The notes beneath the pieces were generated by a model. The model ran no database searches, was not told the DNA's origin, and saw only the letters and a program-made list of their open reading frames with translations. Positions 45,483 to 54,079 of a stretch of DNA of 64,000 nucleotides are shown piece after piece. The stretch's first letter is position 1. Each line of letters begins with the position of its first letter. The position numbers and the translations under genes are program-made. The DNA is from Rossellomorea aquimaris. Lineage in GTDB: Bacteria; Bacillota; Bacilli; Bacillales; Bacillaceae_B. Location: positions 1 to 64,000 of the forward strand of contig NZ_MINN01000074.1 in the NCBI RefSeq assembly GCF_001877785.1, written 5' to 3'.

Positions 45483-47009
45483 ATGAATAAAAAGGTGATT
45501 GTCGTTGGAGCGGGTGTCGCGGGGCTTGCCAGTGCGATAAGACTGCAGCACGCAGGGTACCAGGTGGAGCTTTATGAGAAAGGATCCACACCCGGCGGCA
45601 AGATGAACAGAATTGAGCTTGATGGCTACACATTTGATCTGGGTCCGAGCATCGTCATGATGCCGGAGCTGTACCGCGAACTGTTCGAATTATGCGGCCG
45701 CGACCCCGATGATTATATCCCAATGCAAAAATTGGATCCGATTTACCGCGCGTATTTCAGTGACATTCCCGATAAGCCTTTTGACATTTCCTCGGACCTT
45801 ACAAAATTAACAAAGACGATTGAATCGATCAGCGAAGAGGACACGGAAGGATTTTTTCACTATCTGCATGAAATTTATAAGCGCTTTGTGATCGCCAAGA
45901 ATCATATTCTTCACCGGCCGTTCCGGAAAAGGTCTGATTTTTACAACCTCCCGATGCTGAAGAAAGCGTTGAAGCTGAAGCCGTACGACACGGCCGATTC
46001 TTTTATAGGGAAATTCATCAAGAATGAACGGCTGAAGCAGCTGATCAGTTTTCAAACGTTATACATAGGCATTTCCCCGCTGAAGAGCCCGTCTTTTTAT
46101 ACGATGATCCCGATGATCCAGTTTTTATATGGAGTTTGGTTCATCAAAGGCGGGATGTATACGATGGCCCTTGCCATGGAGAGGCTCTTCAAGGAACTCG
46201 GAGGGAACATCCACTATGGTAAAGCTGTGCAGGAAATAAGCATAGTGAATCGCATGGCGGATGGAATCATCGTGGACGGGCAAAAGATTCATTCGGATTA
46301 TGTCCTCTGTAATGCAGACTTCCCCTATGCCATTAAACATCTGGTCAAAGATAAAAGGGCGAAAGGCAAGTTCACCGATAAAAAGATCGACAGCATGAAA
46401 TATTCCTGTTCCTGTTTCCTGTTATATCTCGGAATGGACCGTAAATATGAAGAAATCGAGCATGTACATAATTTTATTTTTAATGTAAACCTGGATCAGA
46501 ATCTGAAGGATATTTTTGACGGCAAGAAGCTGACGAATGCCTCCTTTTATGTCTATATCGCTTCAAAAATAGATCCTTCCCTTGCACCCGAGGGGAAAGA
46601 CGGTTTGTATATTCTGATGCCCGTTTCAAATGTCGCAACGGCAGACTATCAATGGGACGAGGAGACCATTTCTTATTATCGCAGCTACATTTTAAATGAA
46701 CTGAAGAAAATCCGCGGATTTGAAAACATCGAAAATGAGATTGTAACAGAAACGTGTACCACACCACTCGACTTTGAATCGAAATTCAATGCCTATAACG
46801 GCGCGACGTTTGGGCTGCAGCCAATCCTTGAGCAGAGCAACCACTATCGTCCCCAAAGCAAGGCAACGCATTGTGAAAATCTGTATTTTACCGGAAGCAG
46901 CACCCATCCCGGAGCCGGTGTCCCAATTGTCCTGTTATCGGCGAGGATCGCCGCACAGGAACTGATTCAGGACGATACCGGGGAGATGTATGATTATTCT
47001 GTGAGGTAG
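45483..47009 (+). CDS. crtN: CrtN-type dehydrosqualene (diapophytoene) desaturase
   Basis: 508 residues. It has VVGAGVAGLASAIRLQHAGY, FDLGPSIVMMPELYRELFELCGRDPDDYI, FQTLYIGISPLKSPSFYTMIPM, FIKGGMYTMA and TGSSTHPGAGVPIVLLSARI, matching CrtN of S. aureus. It desaturates the colourless C30 precursor to coloured diapocarotenes. The 229-bp gap before it (45254-45482) contains two TGGGATTCCC words and no recognisable gene. Confidence 0.9.
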   Translation: MNKKVIVVGAGVAGLASAIRLQHAGYQVELYEKGSTPGGKMNRIELDGYTFDLGPSIVMMPELYRELFELCGRDPDDYIPMQKLDPIYRAYFSDIPDKPFDISSDLTKLTKTIESISEEDTEGFFHYLHEIYKRFVIAKNHILHRPFRKRSDFYNLPMLKKALKLKPYDTADSFIGKFIKNERLKQLISFQTLYIGISPLKSPSFYTMIPMIQFLYGVWFIKGGMYTMALAMERLFKELGGNIHYGKAVQEISIVNRMADGIIVDGQKIHSDYVLCNADFPYAIKHLVKDKRAKGKFTDKKIDSMKYSCSCFLLYLGMDRKYEEIEHVHNFIFNVNLDQNLKDIFDGKKLTNASFYVYIASKIDPSLAPEGKDGLYILMPVSNVATADYQWDEETISYYRSYILNELKKIRGFENIENEIVTETCTTPLDFESKFNAYNGATFGLQPILEQSNHYRPQSKATHCENLYFTGSSTHPGAGVPIVLLSARIAAQELIQDDTGEMYDYSVR

Positions 47010-47180
47010 AGGCTGAGCGGCAGCAGCAGGTGGGGACGTGAATAATGGCTGATCGGTTTCATGTTTTATATGAAGAGATGATAAGGAAACGAACATTTAT
47101 GACGACCGGCCGGCATCATTACGGATGATAGTTGTAAATAAAGGCTCGTCAGGCCATTTAGAAAAAAGGGGGCAGGTTGA

Positions 47181-48287
47181 ATGACAGCATCAGAAGTAAT
47201 TAATCTCGCTATTGGGTTTCTGGCTATCGTGATCGGCATCATCATGTTCAGGTCCTTGCCGGTTCCCGGTTTCACCGCAAGAAATGCGGCCGGTCTCCCT
47301 TTCCTGTCCATCATCATCCCTGCCAGAAATGAAGAAGGCAGGATTTCACCTTTGTTGGAATCGCTGCAGGACCAGCGTTTCAGGCAATTTGAAATACTGG
47401 TGGTTGATGACGATTCAACGGATCAAACTGCTGCAGTGGCTAAGAGCTTCGGTGCCACGGTACTGAAGAATAATGGTGCGGGAAAGTCATCGGCCTGCTG
47501 GCTCGGTGCCGAACAGGCAAGGGGAAGCTGGCTGCTGTTTTTAGATGCGGATACGAAATTCACCAGTGTGGATGGGTTAAGCAAATTATTGCATTTCTAT
47601 CAGGAAAAAGGAGCAAGGGGCATCGTGGCTTTGCAGCCTTTTCATACAGTGAAACGCCTGTATGAACACCTGTCCGTTGTCTTTAACATCATCGTCGTTG
47701 TGGGCATGAATCTATTTACGATCTGGGGATCGCGGTTTAAAACCGCAGGCTCGTTCGGCCCGTGTATTCTATGTAACCGCGACGATTATTTTTTGTCTGG
47801 CGGGCATAAAGGGATCGAGGGTGCCATCATGGATGACCTTGCCCTGGGGGAGGCATTTCTTGAAAAAGATCTCCCGGTCCGATGCCTCGGCGGAAAAGGT
47901 ATCATCTCGCTTCGGATGTACCCGGAAGGCCTCGGGAGCCTGATTGAAGGCTGGTGCAAAAGCTTTGCCGTCGGTTCAAAATCCACTCATCCAGCCGTCA
48001 TGCTGATGGTGATCCTCTGGATTGCCGGCAGCTTCATCACGGCCGGGGCATTCATTTCATCCATTATTGATTGGAACCCCGCCGCTATGATGTTCAGCGG
48101 GGCATTGTATATCCTTTATTCGATCCAAACGGCATGGTTTGCCCGCAGGGTCGGTGACTTCAGATGGTTTGTATTCCCTTTTTATCCGCTATTGTTTATG
48201 TTTTTTGCAGGAATCTATCTGTACTCCTTCATCAGAGTGAATGTATTTCATTCGGTGAATTGGAAGGGGCGGAAGATTAAAGTTTGA
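47181..48287 (+). CDS. crtQ: CrtQ-type glycosyltransferase (GT2)
   Basis: 368 residues. One N-terminal TM helix, then the GT2 domain with IIPARNEEGRISPLLES, VDDDSTDQTAAVAKSFGA, LDADTKF (DxD-type metal site) and HKGIEGAIMDDLALGEAFL. Three C-terminal TM helices end in FHSVNWKGRKI. The WKGR end and order match 4,4'-diaponeurosporenoate glycosyltransferase. It glycosylates the carboxyl group of the carotenoid at the membrane. Confidence 0.85.
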   Translation: MTASEVINLAIGFLAIVIGIIMFRSLPVPGFTARNAAGLPFLSIIIPARNEEGRISPLLESLQDQRFRQFEILVVDDDSTDQTAAVAKSFGATVLKNNGAGKSSACWLGAEQARGSWLLFLDADTKFTSVDGLSKLLHFYQEKGARGIVALQPFHTVKRLYEHLSVVFNIIVVVGMNLFTIWGSRFKTAGSFGPCILCNRDDYFLSGGHKGIEGAIMDDLALGEAFLEKDLPVRCLGGKGIISLRMYPEGLGSLIEGWCKSFAVGSKSTHPAVMLMVILWIAGSFITAGAFISSIIDWNPAAMMFSGALYILYSIQTAWFARRVGDFRWFVFPFYPLLFMFFAGIYLYSFIRVNVFHSVNWKGRKIKV

Positions 48288-48298
48288 CGCGGGACAGG

Positions 48299-48318
48299 GG
48301 GACAGGTACCTTGTCCCA
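48299..48318 (+). terminator. Palindromic site after crtQ
   Basis: GGGACAGGTACCTTGTCCC is a near-perfect palindrome 10 bp after the crtQ stop, without a T-tract. It could be a weak terminator or an operator. Confidence 0.35.
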
Positions 48319-48436
48319 CTGGCCGGGAGTGAGAATTCTTAACGGATATTTATTCGATTTTTCAGTCGAACTTAGTCAATATACATACAAATGCCTGTAA
48401 ATCTGCTTGGAGCGGTTTGAATGCCACTGTCACCGG

Positions 48437-48593
48437 GGGTATTAGTGGTGGCAGGGTACTATTTATTATCAAAAATGGACTTCTTATTATCAAAAATCCA
48501 AATATATTATCAAAAACCAACCATTTATTATCAAAAATAGAATTATATTATCAAAACTATGTTTTTAACGCTTTCTATACCTGCTGGTGTATC
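48437..48593 (+). repeat. R2 element, copy 3
   Basis: GGGTATT at 48437, boxes at 48465, 48486, 48506, 48527 and 48547 (21/20/21/20), TATAC at 48576, GTATC at 48589. It lies between crtQ and the strong terminator at 48636, so it may be within the crt transcript. Confidence 0.88.
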
Positions 48594-48635
48594 GATCGTC
48601 GTGGAAGGCATGTGCCTACTGTAGTCAATCATTCT

Positions 48636-48677
48636 GGACGGATCTGCTGCTTCCAAAGCAGCAGATCCGTCCCTTTT
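48636..48677 (+). terminator. Strong intrinsic terminator
   Basis: GGACGGATCTGCTGCTT and its exact inverse (48656-48672) form a 17-bp stem with a 3-base loop, followed by CTTTTTT. It is the likely end of rightward transcription from the carotenoid operon. Confidence 0.85.
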
Positions 48678-48752
48678 TTATGCAGGCGAATAGTTTCTTG
48701 CAGTGATTAGAGCACAGGCGCAGATTGGTCACTTACAAAGAAAAAAACATCC

Positions 48753-49202
48753 CTATGACAAAGGAATGTCCTTGGTGCGGGCACTGCGCACCTTTTCTCT
48801 GGAGGTTACGTTTACCTTGGGAGAAAGTTGTTTAGATGTTGGGCGCTCCGTTTCGCCGGGAGAAGGTGACAATTCTTTTGTGAATTCACTGGGCTGCTTT
48901 AGTTTGTCATACGTTGTTCCGATGTATAATTGTCCTTTTAAATCTTTGATACCAAGATTCCCGAAATTGTTACTCAAGTCAGCATGGTCGATGTTGACAT
49001 TTTCGATTGATAAATGCTCAATGACAATTTTTGAAGGCTCCTGCTGGGTGGAAAGATTGTTCTTAAACCCTGACACCATGCTTGTTTTTAACAATTGAAC
49101 TTCGTTTTCAAGGGCCTGGATTTTGACCTTCAATTCATTGTGTTCTTCATCGATGCTTTTCTTGATGAATGAAGAGAGTTTTTTTTGAAGATAGGTATAC
49201 AT
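48753..49202 (-). CDS. GerPC-like spore protein
   Basis: 149 residues. An N-terminal coiled coil (FIKKSIDEEHNELKVKIQALENEVQLL) is followed by IVIEHLSIENVNIDHADLSNN and GIKDLKGQLYIGTTYD, the pattern of GerPC (hydrophobic strand, then LxGxLxIG). The C-terminal 40 residues are polar and unstructured. GerP proteins sit in the coat and let germinants reach the inner membrane. Last gene of a four-gene minus-strand cluster. Confidence 0.65.
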   Translation of the reverse strand: MYTYLQKKLSSFIKKSIDEEHNELKVKIQALENEVQLLKTSMVSGFKNNLSTQQEPSKIVIEHLSIENVNIDHADLSNNFGNLGIKDLKGQLYIGTTYDKLKQPSEFTKELSPSPGETERPTSKQLSPKVNVTSREKVRSARTKDIPLS

Positions 49203-49231
49203 GTTCTCACATTCTTTTTTGTTGGTATTTT

Positions 49232-49666
49232 TTACTGTGAGCCTCCGTGCAGTGAAACCTCTTCTATTTTCCGGGGATAAGCCACTTGTATGAGTCCGTT
49301 AAAGAATTGAATGTTGATTGATTTCGCCTCGGCCGGTTCAGGCAGGGGAATGGTCCTTTCGAATTCCCCGCTGAACCGCTCTGAATGTATTTCTATTTCT
49401 TTCGGATAGAATTGCCTGACGGTTCCTTTGATCAAAAGATTGGTGTTGGAGCTCAATGAAAATTTGATATCCTCTTTTGTCAGGCCTGGAGCTTCCAGGA
49501 TGATGCATACATGGGTGTTATTTTGATATATATCATATTTGGGAAAGTCATCATCCGTATTGAAGAACCGGGTCGGGTTTTTACTCTCGAAGACGCTGTT
49601 CCAGAAGTTATCGCTTTTATACTGATTGGTCAGTTCAAGCCACTTTTTCATTTTTTCAATGTCCAT
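49232..49666 (-). CDS. Hsp20/alpha-crystallin family protein
   Basis: 144 residues from ATG 49666 (GAGGTGAT upstream). The alpha-crystallin domain covers about 40-130: YDIYQNNTHVCIILEAPGLTKEDIKFSLSSNTNLLIKGTV, SGEFERTIPLPEPAEAKSINIQFFNGLIQVAYP. The C-terminal IxI anchor is not seen. Being inside a GerP-like cluster with a sigma-K-type promoter, it is probably a spore-coat Hsp20 such as CotM rather than a heat-shock chaperone. Confidence 0.82.
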   Translation of the reverse strand: MDIEKMKKWLELTNQYKSDNFWNSVFESKNPTRFFNTDDDFPKYDIYQNNTHVCIILEAPGLTKEDIKFSLSSNTNLLIKGTVRQFYPKEIEIHSERFSGEFERTIPLPEPAEAKSINIQFFNGLIQVAYPRKIEEVSLHGGSQ

Positions 49667-49693
49667 CGATTATCACCTCATGAAGCGTTCCAT

Positions 49694-49936
49694 CTAGACT
49701 TGAAAAGCATAAGGGAAGGACGGATTCGCGATTTGATCCTGGTCGCTGACATCAGGGTCGATTACACCGGTATTCATTTGTGAGAAGGTAGGAGAAAAAT
49801 CACCAAATGAAAGTGTGGCTCCAAATAACTTGTCGTTGGACGTATGACTGTTATGAACCGTCGGACCGATATCGACGTTCCCGTTTTGGGTCACTCCGTT
49901 AACTTTAATATTGAATATGTTGATTTGATAAGGCAT
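49694..49936 (-). CDS. GerPA/GerPF family spore germination protein
   Basis: 80 residues, AAAGGAGG before ATG 49936. INIFNIKVNGVTQNGNVDIGPTVHNSHTSNDKLFGATLSFGDFSP is the full GerPA/PF signature (small hydrophobic protein with the GNVDIG and NSHTSNxK motifs). It overlaps the preceding gene of the same family by 32 bp; the two are diverged tandem copies. Confidence 0.88.
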   Translation of the reverse strand: MPYQINIFNIKVNGVTQNGNVDIGPTVHNSHTSNDKLFGATLSFGDFSPTFSQMNTGVIDPDVSDQDQIANPSFPYAFQV

Positions 49937-50234
49937 TAGGGTCCTCCTTTTCTTTTTCTCGTGGATCAGCCGGCACCGGGACCGGTACAGGTAAAGGTGC
50001 GCCTACATTGGCTGTATCTGCATTGCCTAAATCTGACTGATCATTTACATCCGGATCGATATATACATTTTCCATCATGGATTCTGTAGGGGAAGTATCA
50101 CCGTATGAAGAGTTAATGCCTTGGGATTTATTATTGGACGTATGACTGTTATGGACAGCCTCCCCAATGGTAATGGATCCATTTCCTGAGATGCTGTTTA
50201 CCTTCATACAGTATAGGTTAACTACAGTCTGCAC
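49905..50234 (-). CDS. GerPA/GerPF family spore germination protein with Pro-rich tail
   Basis: 109 residues from GTG 50234 (GAGGTGGG upstream). The first about 70 residues match GerPF-type proteins (MKVNSISGNGSITIGEAVHNSHTSNNKSQG). The rest is an added tail (GAPLPVPVPVPADPREKEKEDPN) not usual in the family. First gene of the cluster. Confidence 0.86.
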   Translation of the reverse strand: MQTVVNLYCMKVNSISGNGSITIGEAVHNSHTSNNKSQGINSSYGDTSPTESMMENVYIDPDVNDQSDLGNADTANVGAPLPVPVPVPADPREKEKEDPNALSNQHIQY

Positions 50235-50260
50235 AGTTTCCCACCTCTCTGTCTATGAAA

Positions 50261-50288
50261 TACTATATGCTCTAACCAGCCCAATCGT
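50261..50288 (-). promoter_or_regulatory. Candidate sigma-K promoter of the GerP-like cluster
   Basis: On the minus strand, CATATAGTA (50261-50269) matches the sigma-K -10 consensus CATANNNTA, with AC (50287-50288) 17 bp upstream as the -35. It lies 27 bp ahead of the GTG start. Late mother-cell expression fits coat proteins. Confidence 0.65.
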
Positions 50289-50435
50289 TCGATTCTTTGA
50301 GAAATTGCAAGGCAGCAGCGGGGGGAGCGTTAAGTGGGGTGGAAGTACACCCGGCATCATTTTATGCAAAATGAAAACCGTCCCCCCTGCTTTAGCATCC
50401 AGTTTTTATATTTTTTATTGAGGACGGCGCCATAG

Positions 50436-50453
50436 TTTGAAATAATTGGCAGT
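50436..50453 (+). repeat. Recurrent 18-mer, copy 3
   Basis: TTTGAAATAATTGGCAGT differs from copies 1 and 2 at one base. It shares the following GAG with copy 2 and lies upstream of an ECF sigma gene. Confidence 0.55.
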
Positions 50454-50511
50454 GAGAAGGCGGCAGATTCATATTCAACAAGGTATTTTTTATAAAAAAT
50501 TTCAGAAAAAG

Positions 50512-50537
50512 TGAAATAAAAAGAAATTTGATTCGAC
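50512..50537 (+). promoter_or_regulatory. Candidate ECF-type promoter
   Basis: TGAAAT (50512-50517) and CGAC (50534-50537) are 16 bp apart, close to sigma-X/W-type promoters (TGAAAC/TGTAAC, 16-17 bp, CGTA/CGAC), 39 bp before the sigma factor start. This suggests autoregulation. Confidence 0.5.
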
Positions 50538-50575
50538 TCATTAATGAGTGTGCACATGGGTGGGGGTTTCGTTAG

Positions 50576-51076
50576 ATGTCATGCAACAGGATTTCCGACT
50601 GGTTTTACAAATATAATAAGGATATTTATCATTACCTGATTTATTATACGGGGTCTGGGGATATTGAAGACTTGGTTCAGGAAGTGTTTTACCGTGCGAT
50701 AAAAGGGGTTGATCGCTTTCAAGAGAATTCAAGCCCCAAGACATGGTTGTTTGGCATTGCCAGGAATGTTGGGTTAGATGAGATCAGAAAGAAAAAACGT
50801 TCAAAAATCTTAAACACATTGGCGGGCAGGGATATCGAGGATTTAAAAGAAAAAAGTCCCGATAGCATCTTGCAGTTCAATGAGCAGAACAAAATACTTT
50901 ACGAGGCCATCCATTCTTTAAAAAGGAACTATCGGGATGTCATCATCTTGAGAGGGATAAAAGAATTTACGGTATCAGAAACGGCGGACATATTAAATTG
51001 GAATGAAAACAAAGTAAGAATTACCTATCATCGGGCGTTAAAAGCTCTGCAAAATAAGAAGGAGGGGCTGCAGTGA
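50576..51076 (+). CDS. ECF-type RNA polymerase sigma factor
   Basis: 166 residues. Region 2 has YLIYYTGSGDIEDLVQEVFYRAIKGVDRFQENSSPKTWLFGIARN, the classical DxEDLVQEVF core and WLFxIARN. Region 4 has LKRNYRDVIILRGIKEFTVSETADILNWNENKVRITYHRALKAL. It ends in GTGA overlapping the next gene by four bases, so the pair is coupled. Confidence 0.92.
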   Translation: MSCNRISDWFYKYNKDIYHYLIYYTGSGDIEDLVQEVFYRAIKGVDRFQENSSPKTWLFGIARNVGLDEIRKKKRSKILNTLAGRDIEDLKEKSPDSILQFNEQNKILYEAIHSLKRNYRDVIILRGIKEFTVSETADILNWNENKVRITYHRALKALQNKKEGLQ

Positions 51077-51789
51077 AAAAGGAATATGACAATTCTCAGG
51101 TGTATCAATTGGCAAGTGAAATCACCGAAATGCCTAAACCGGATTATGACAGGCATTTTAATCAATCTGTACAGGAGAAAATACATAAAAATTTAATGGA
51201 TGCCGCCATAAAGCATGAAATGAAAACATCTTTACGAAATAAGATGCAGCCCCTCTTTTTGAGTTTGGCAGGAATAGCTGCATTAGTGATGATAATATCT
51301 TTTGTAATTCCTTTTGATCAATTCACTACAAACAATGCAGGCAAAAATGAAGCTTATCATTTCTCAGGAAATGTATATAATCTTCCAAATCAAGTTGTCA
51401 TAAAGGGATTAAGCAATTTTCCGGAAGGGACCGTTATTACGCTTGAAAAATCAGGGGATAAGAATAACTCTTTTGAGCTTGAAGACAAAGTGAAGGTTAA
51501 TCGTGAAGGGTCGTTTCAGTTTGTGACTGAACGTGTAAAGAGGGATAAACAGCTCCTGCTTAACGTCATCATCTATCCTCATCTTCAGACACAGGATGTG
51601 AAAAACATCTTGGGGGAACGAGGTAAGGAGTTAAAAGATGTGAAAAATACGAAAGGTGCCTTTAAATATCGCTTCAACGGAAACGATTACTATGGACTTA
51701 AGTTGATGGGAGTGGCGTATCGAGTCGACACAACTGAATACCATCTATTGCCGAAAGATCTTAGGGAAATGGAAACCCTTGCAGACTAA
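51073..51789 (+). CDS. Single-TM protein, probable anti-sigma factor
   Basis: 238 residues from GTG 51073. About 58 cytoplasmic residues, one TM helix (PLFLSLAGIAALVMIISFVIPF), then an extracytoplasmic domain (YNLPNQVVIKGLSNFPEGTVITLEKSGD, NREGSFQFVTERVKRDKQLLLNV). No zinc-binding HxxxCxxC motif is seen. Position and topology point to an anti-sigma factor for the gene upstream. Confidence 0.7.
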   Translation: MKKEYDNSQVYQLASEITEMPKPDYDRHFNQSVQEKIHKNLMDAAIKHEMKTSLRNKMQPLFLSLAGIAALVMIISFVIPFDQFTTNNAGKNEAYHFSGNVYNLPNQVVIKGLSNFPEGTVITLEKSGDKNNSFELEDKVKVNREGSFQFVTERVKRDKQLLLNVIIYPHLQTQDVKNILGERGKELKDVKNTKGAFKYRFNGNDYYGLKLMGVAYRVDTTEYHLLPKDLREMETLAD

Positions 51790-51851
51790 AAGTAGGATCG
51801 TCACCTTATATATGCTGCTGATGGTCTCAAGGATGATTGGAGGGGAGAGTA

Positions 51852-52706
51852 GTGAAATCTGTTATTAAACCTGTTATGGAGCCATTATTAATCATATTGG
51901 GAATTGTGCTGGTCAGTTCGACAACAGCAGTATTTGATATAGAGACTTCTTATTTTGATAGTCTTCTGTCCGTTTTTAAAGATATCATCCAACCGTACGA
52001 GCTTGTGTATGTTAATCCAGTATCTGAAATTGAACGGGAGGTGTTTCCACTCTTATTCATCGCCTTTTTCAGCAGTGCCAGGATAGTGTTTCTTGCTTTG
52101 GCCATTGCCATTCTCACTTCATTGCTTCTGCTCGTATTTTATTTTATTTCAGGTGAGTTTTTTAAAAAAATTATCAAGGCTTGTTCAGTCGTCGTGAGTT
52201 CGCTGCCTGATATCTTCATTATAGCCGTTCTTCAACTCGGTGTTATATTATTCTTCAAGAGCATGGGTCTTTTGTTGATTGACGTAGCATCAACGGGGGA
52301 AAATCAAGTGACCCTCTTTCCTGCAGTCACGCTGAGTATTTTACCCACTTTTTTCTTTTTGGGGTTATTGGTCTCCTTTTTAATAGAAGAAGAACATTTA
52401 TCATATGTTGAGCTGGCGAAGAGCAAGGGACTGAATAAGTACCGCATTTTGTTTATACATATGATCCGGAATATCCTGATCAGTGTCACGTATCACGGGA
52501 AGCAGATTGTGTGGATGATGCTGTCCAATTTATTGATTCTGGAATATCTTTTCAATGTGTTTGGCGTTACCTCTTTTCTATTTTCCTATAATTCTCCTTC
52601 CATCTTTGCGATCACTGCCATCCTGTTGTTCCTTCCAATTTATACATTACTAAAGAGCCTTCAGTTGATCATAAAGAAAAGGATTGGAAAGGAGATGAGT
52701 TTATGA
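51852..52706 (+). CDS. ABC transporter permease, DppB/OppB type
   Basis: 284 residues from GTG 51852 (GGAGGGGAG upstream). Six TM helices. The EAA-like cytoplasmic loop is LSYVELAKSKGLNKYRILFIHMIRN (EAxxxG-type ...G... I.. pattern of binding-protein-dependent permeases). Its stop overlaps the next permease start by four bases. No ATPase or binding protein gene is nearby. Confidence 0.8.
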   Translation: MKSVIKPVMEPLLIILGIVLVSSTTAVFDIETSYFDSLLSVFKDIIQPYELVYVNPVSEIEREVFPLLFIAFFSSARIVFLALAIAILTSLLLLVFYFISGEFFKKIIKACSVVVSSLPDIFIIAVLQLGVILFFKSMGLLLIDVASTGENQVTLFPAVTLSILPTFFFLGLLVSFLIEEEHLSYVELAKSKGLNKYRILFIHMIRNILISVTYHGKQIVWMMLSNLLILEYLFNVFGVTSFLFSYNSPSIFAITAILLFLPIYTLLKSLQLIIKKRIGKEMSL

Positions 52707-53716
52707 CGAGGGGGAAAGTGAAGATTCTAATCATCTTGTGCAGTGGATTTATCCTCATGCTGCTGGCAGGCAGCATAACGTTTAACTATCTGTTTGAAGG
52801 GAAGATACCGCAAACACTGCTGGCATACAGCCAGGATGGAAAGGTCTTAGGTAAAGCACCGTTTGCACCTTCGATTGAACATCCTTTTGGAACAGACCGG
52901 AACGGATACGATATGTTCTATAAAGTACTTCAGGGTGCGCAATATACCCTCGGTGCGGCAGTCGTCATCTCAATGCTGGGCTTTGCGGTCTCTTTCATCG
53001 CGGGGGTCGTTTGGGGATTTATGAACTCTGCCAATCAGTTCATCTCTCAAACACTGCTATCATCCCTATATTTCATCCCCCAATCCATCATTGCCTACAA
53101 CATACTATTCCCATTACTATGGGAGCCGCCGGGAGGTTTTGAAACCACCTTTATGGCAAGAGTGACGCTGACCATTATCACCCTTGCCGTGATCACCGTC
53201 CCGACCACGGCCGTTTTAATCTCAAATGAGACCAGGGAGATACTGAAAAAAGAATTCATATTGAGTGCAAAGGTGCTCGGAGGAAGCAGGATTTTTCTAT
53301 TCAAAAAACATGTCATGCCTCACTTGAAGCTAAGACTCTCCATCATTTATCCGAAAATCGTTATTCAGGTATTGTTGATTATAGCGCATCTTGGTTTTTT
53401 CCAGTTGTTCTTTGGAGGCACAGACGTATGTTATGGACCTTTCTGCGATCCACCCAAACCTATCGTTCAGGAATGGGCAGGAATCATGGCCCTGAATTTC
53501 CATGAACTCTTCAATGCCTGGTGGATCTTCATGGTTCCCATGTTCTTCTTTTCTTTGACGATTCTTTCGTTGAATGGGGTTGTCAGGGGGTTAGAAGCAA
53601 TGTTGGATTCCAATACTCCAGTTGTTTTGAAAAAGGGAAGGAAAGACAAGGCGAGTCAAACAACGAGTAATAAGAAAGTAGCTGGGGCAGAGGATTTTAG
53701 GAGGGTGAGCGGGTAG
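52703..53716 (+). CDS. ABC transporter permease, DppC/OppC type
   Basis: 337 residues. N-terminal TM, then IEHPFGTDRNGYDMFYKVLQGAQYTLGAA (typical OppC HPFGTDxxGxD motif), six TM helices and the EAA-loop EFILSAKVLGGSRIFLFKKHVMPHL. The segment DVCYGPFCDPPKP with two Cys is unusual. The basic C-terminal tail is disordered. Partner of the preceding permease. Because they follow a sigma/anti-sigma pair they may be an envelope-stress target. Confidence 0.82.
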   Translation: MTRGKVKILIILCSGFILMLLAGSITFNYLFEGKIPQTLLAYSQDGKVLGKAPFAPSIEHPFGTDRNGYDMFYKVLQGAQYTLGAAVVISMLGFAVSFIAGVVWGFMNSANQFISQTLLSSLYFIPQSIIAYNILFPLLWEPPGGFETTFMARVTLTIITLAVITVPTTAVLISNETREILKKEFILSAKVLGGSRIFLFKKHVMPHLKLRLSIIYPKIVIQVLLIIAHLGFFQLFFGGTDVCYGPFCDPPKPIVQEWAGIMALNFHELFNAWWIFMVPMFFFSLTILSLNGVVRGLEAMLDSNTPVVLKKGRKDKASQTTSNKKVAGAEDFRRVSG

Positions 53717-54079
53717 GAACGCAGGATCGCATCTTCCCGGATATGACAATAATCAAAAATTTAGAGCTGGTACTCTTGCTTGGAAAGGATGAAGTTTAAT
53801 AGAAAAAATCTTTCAATCCAATGGGTGAAGAAAAATTTGACCAGTATACCCAGCAGTTATTGGAAACTTTCAAACAAACCGGTGGAGGAGGGGGCCAGGT
53901 CCACTTTGCATAACGTTAGTGAAGCATGGGACAAAGGATTTCCCGCTTCTTTTTAAGTTCGATTGTTGGTTCGTCCAAGGGTCGTGATACTTTAATCTTC
54001 TCAGGAATGGAGGAATTCATAGAATCAGTATGGAAGAAATAACTGAACGATCAAAACTCAGTGCAAGGGAGATGGACTT
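53717..54079 (+). other. Spacer with possible gene remnant
   Basis: 363 bp. 53821-53913 reads MGEEKFDQYTQQLLETFKQT then a Gly run and stop, coding-like but without an RBS. Just upstream, LLLGKDEV in another frame suggests a frameshifted remnant. Nothing else recognised. Confidence 0.35.
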
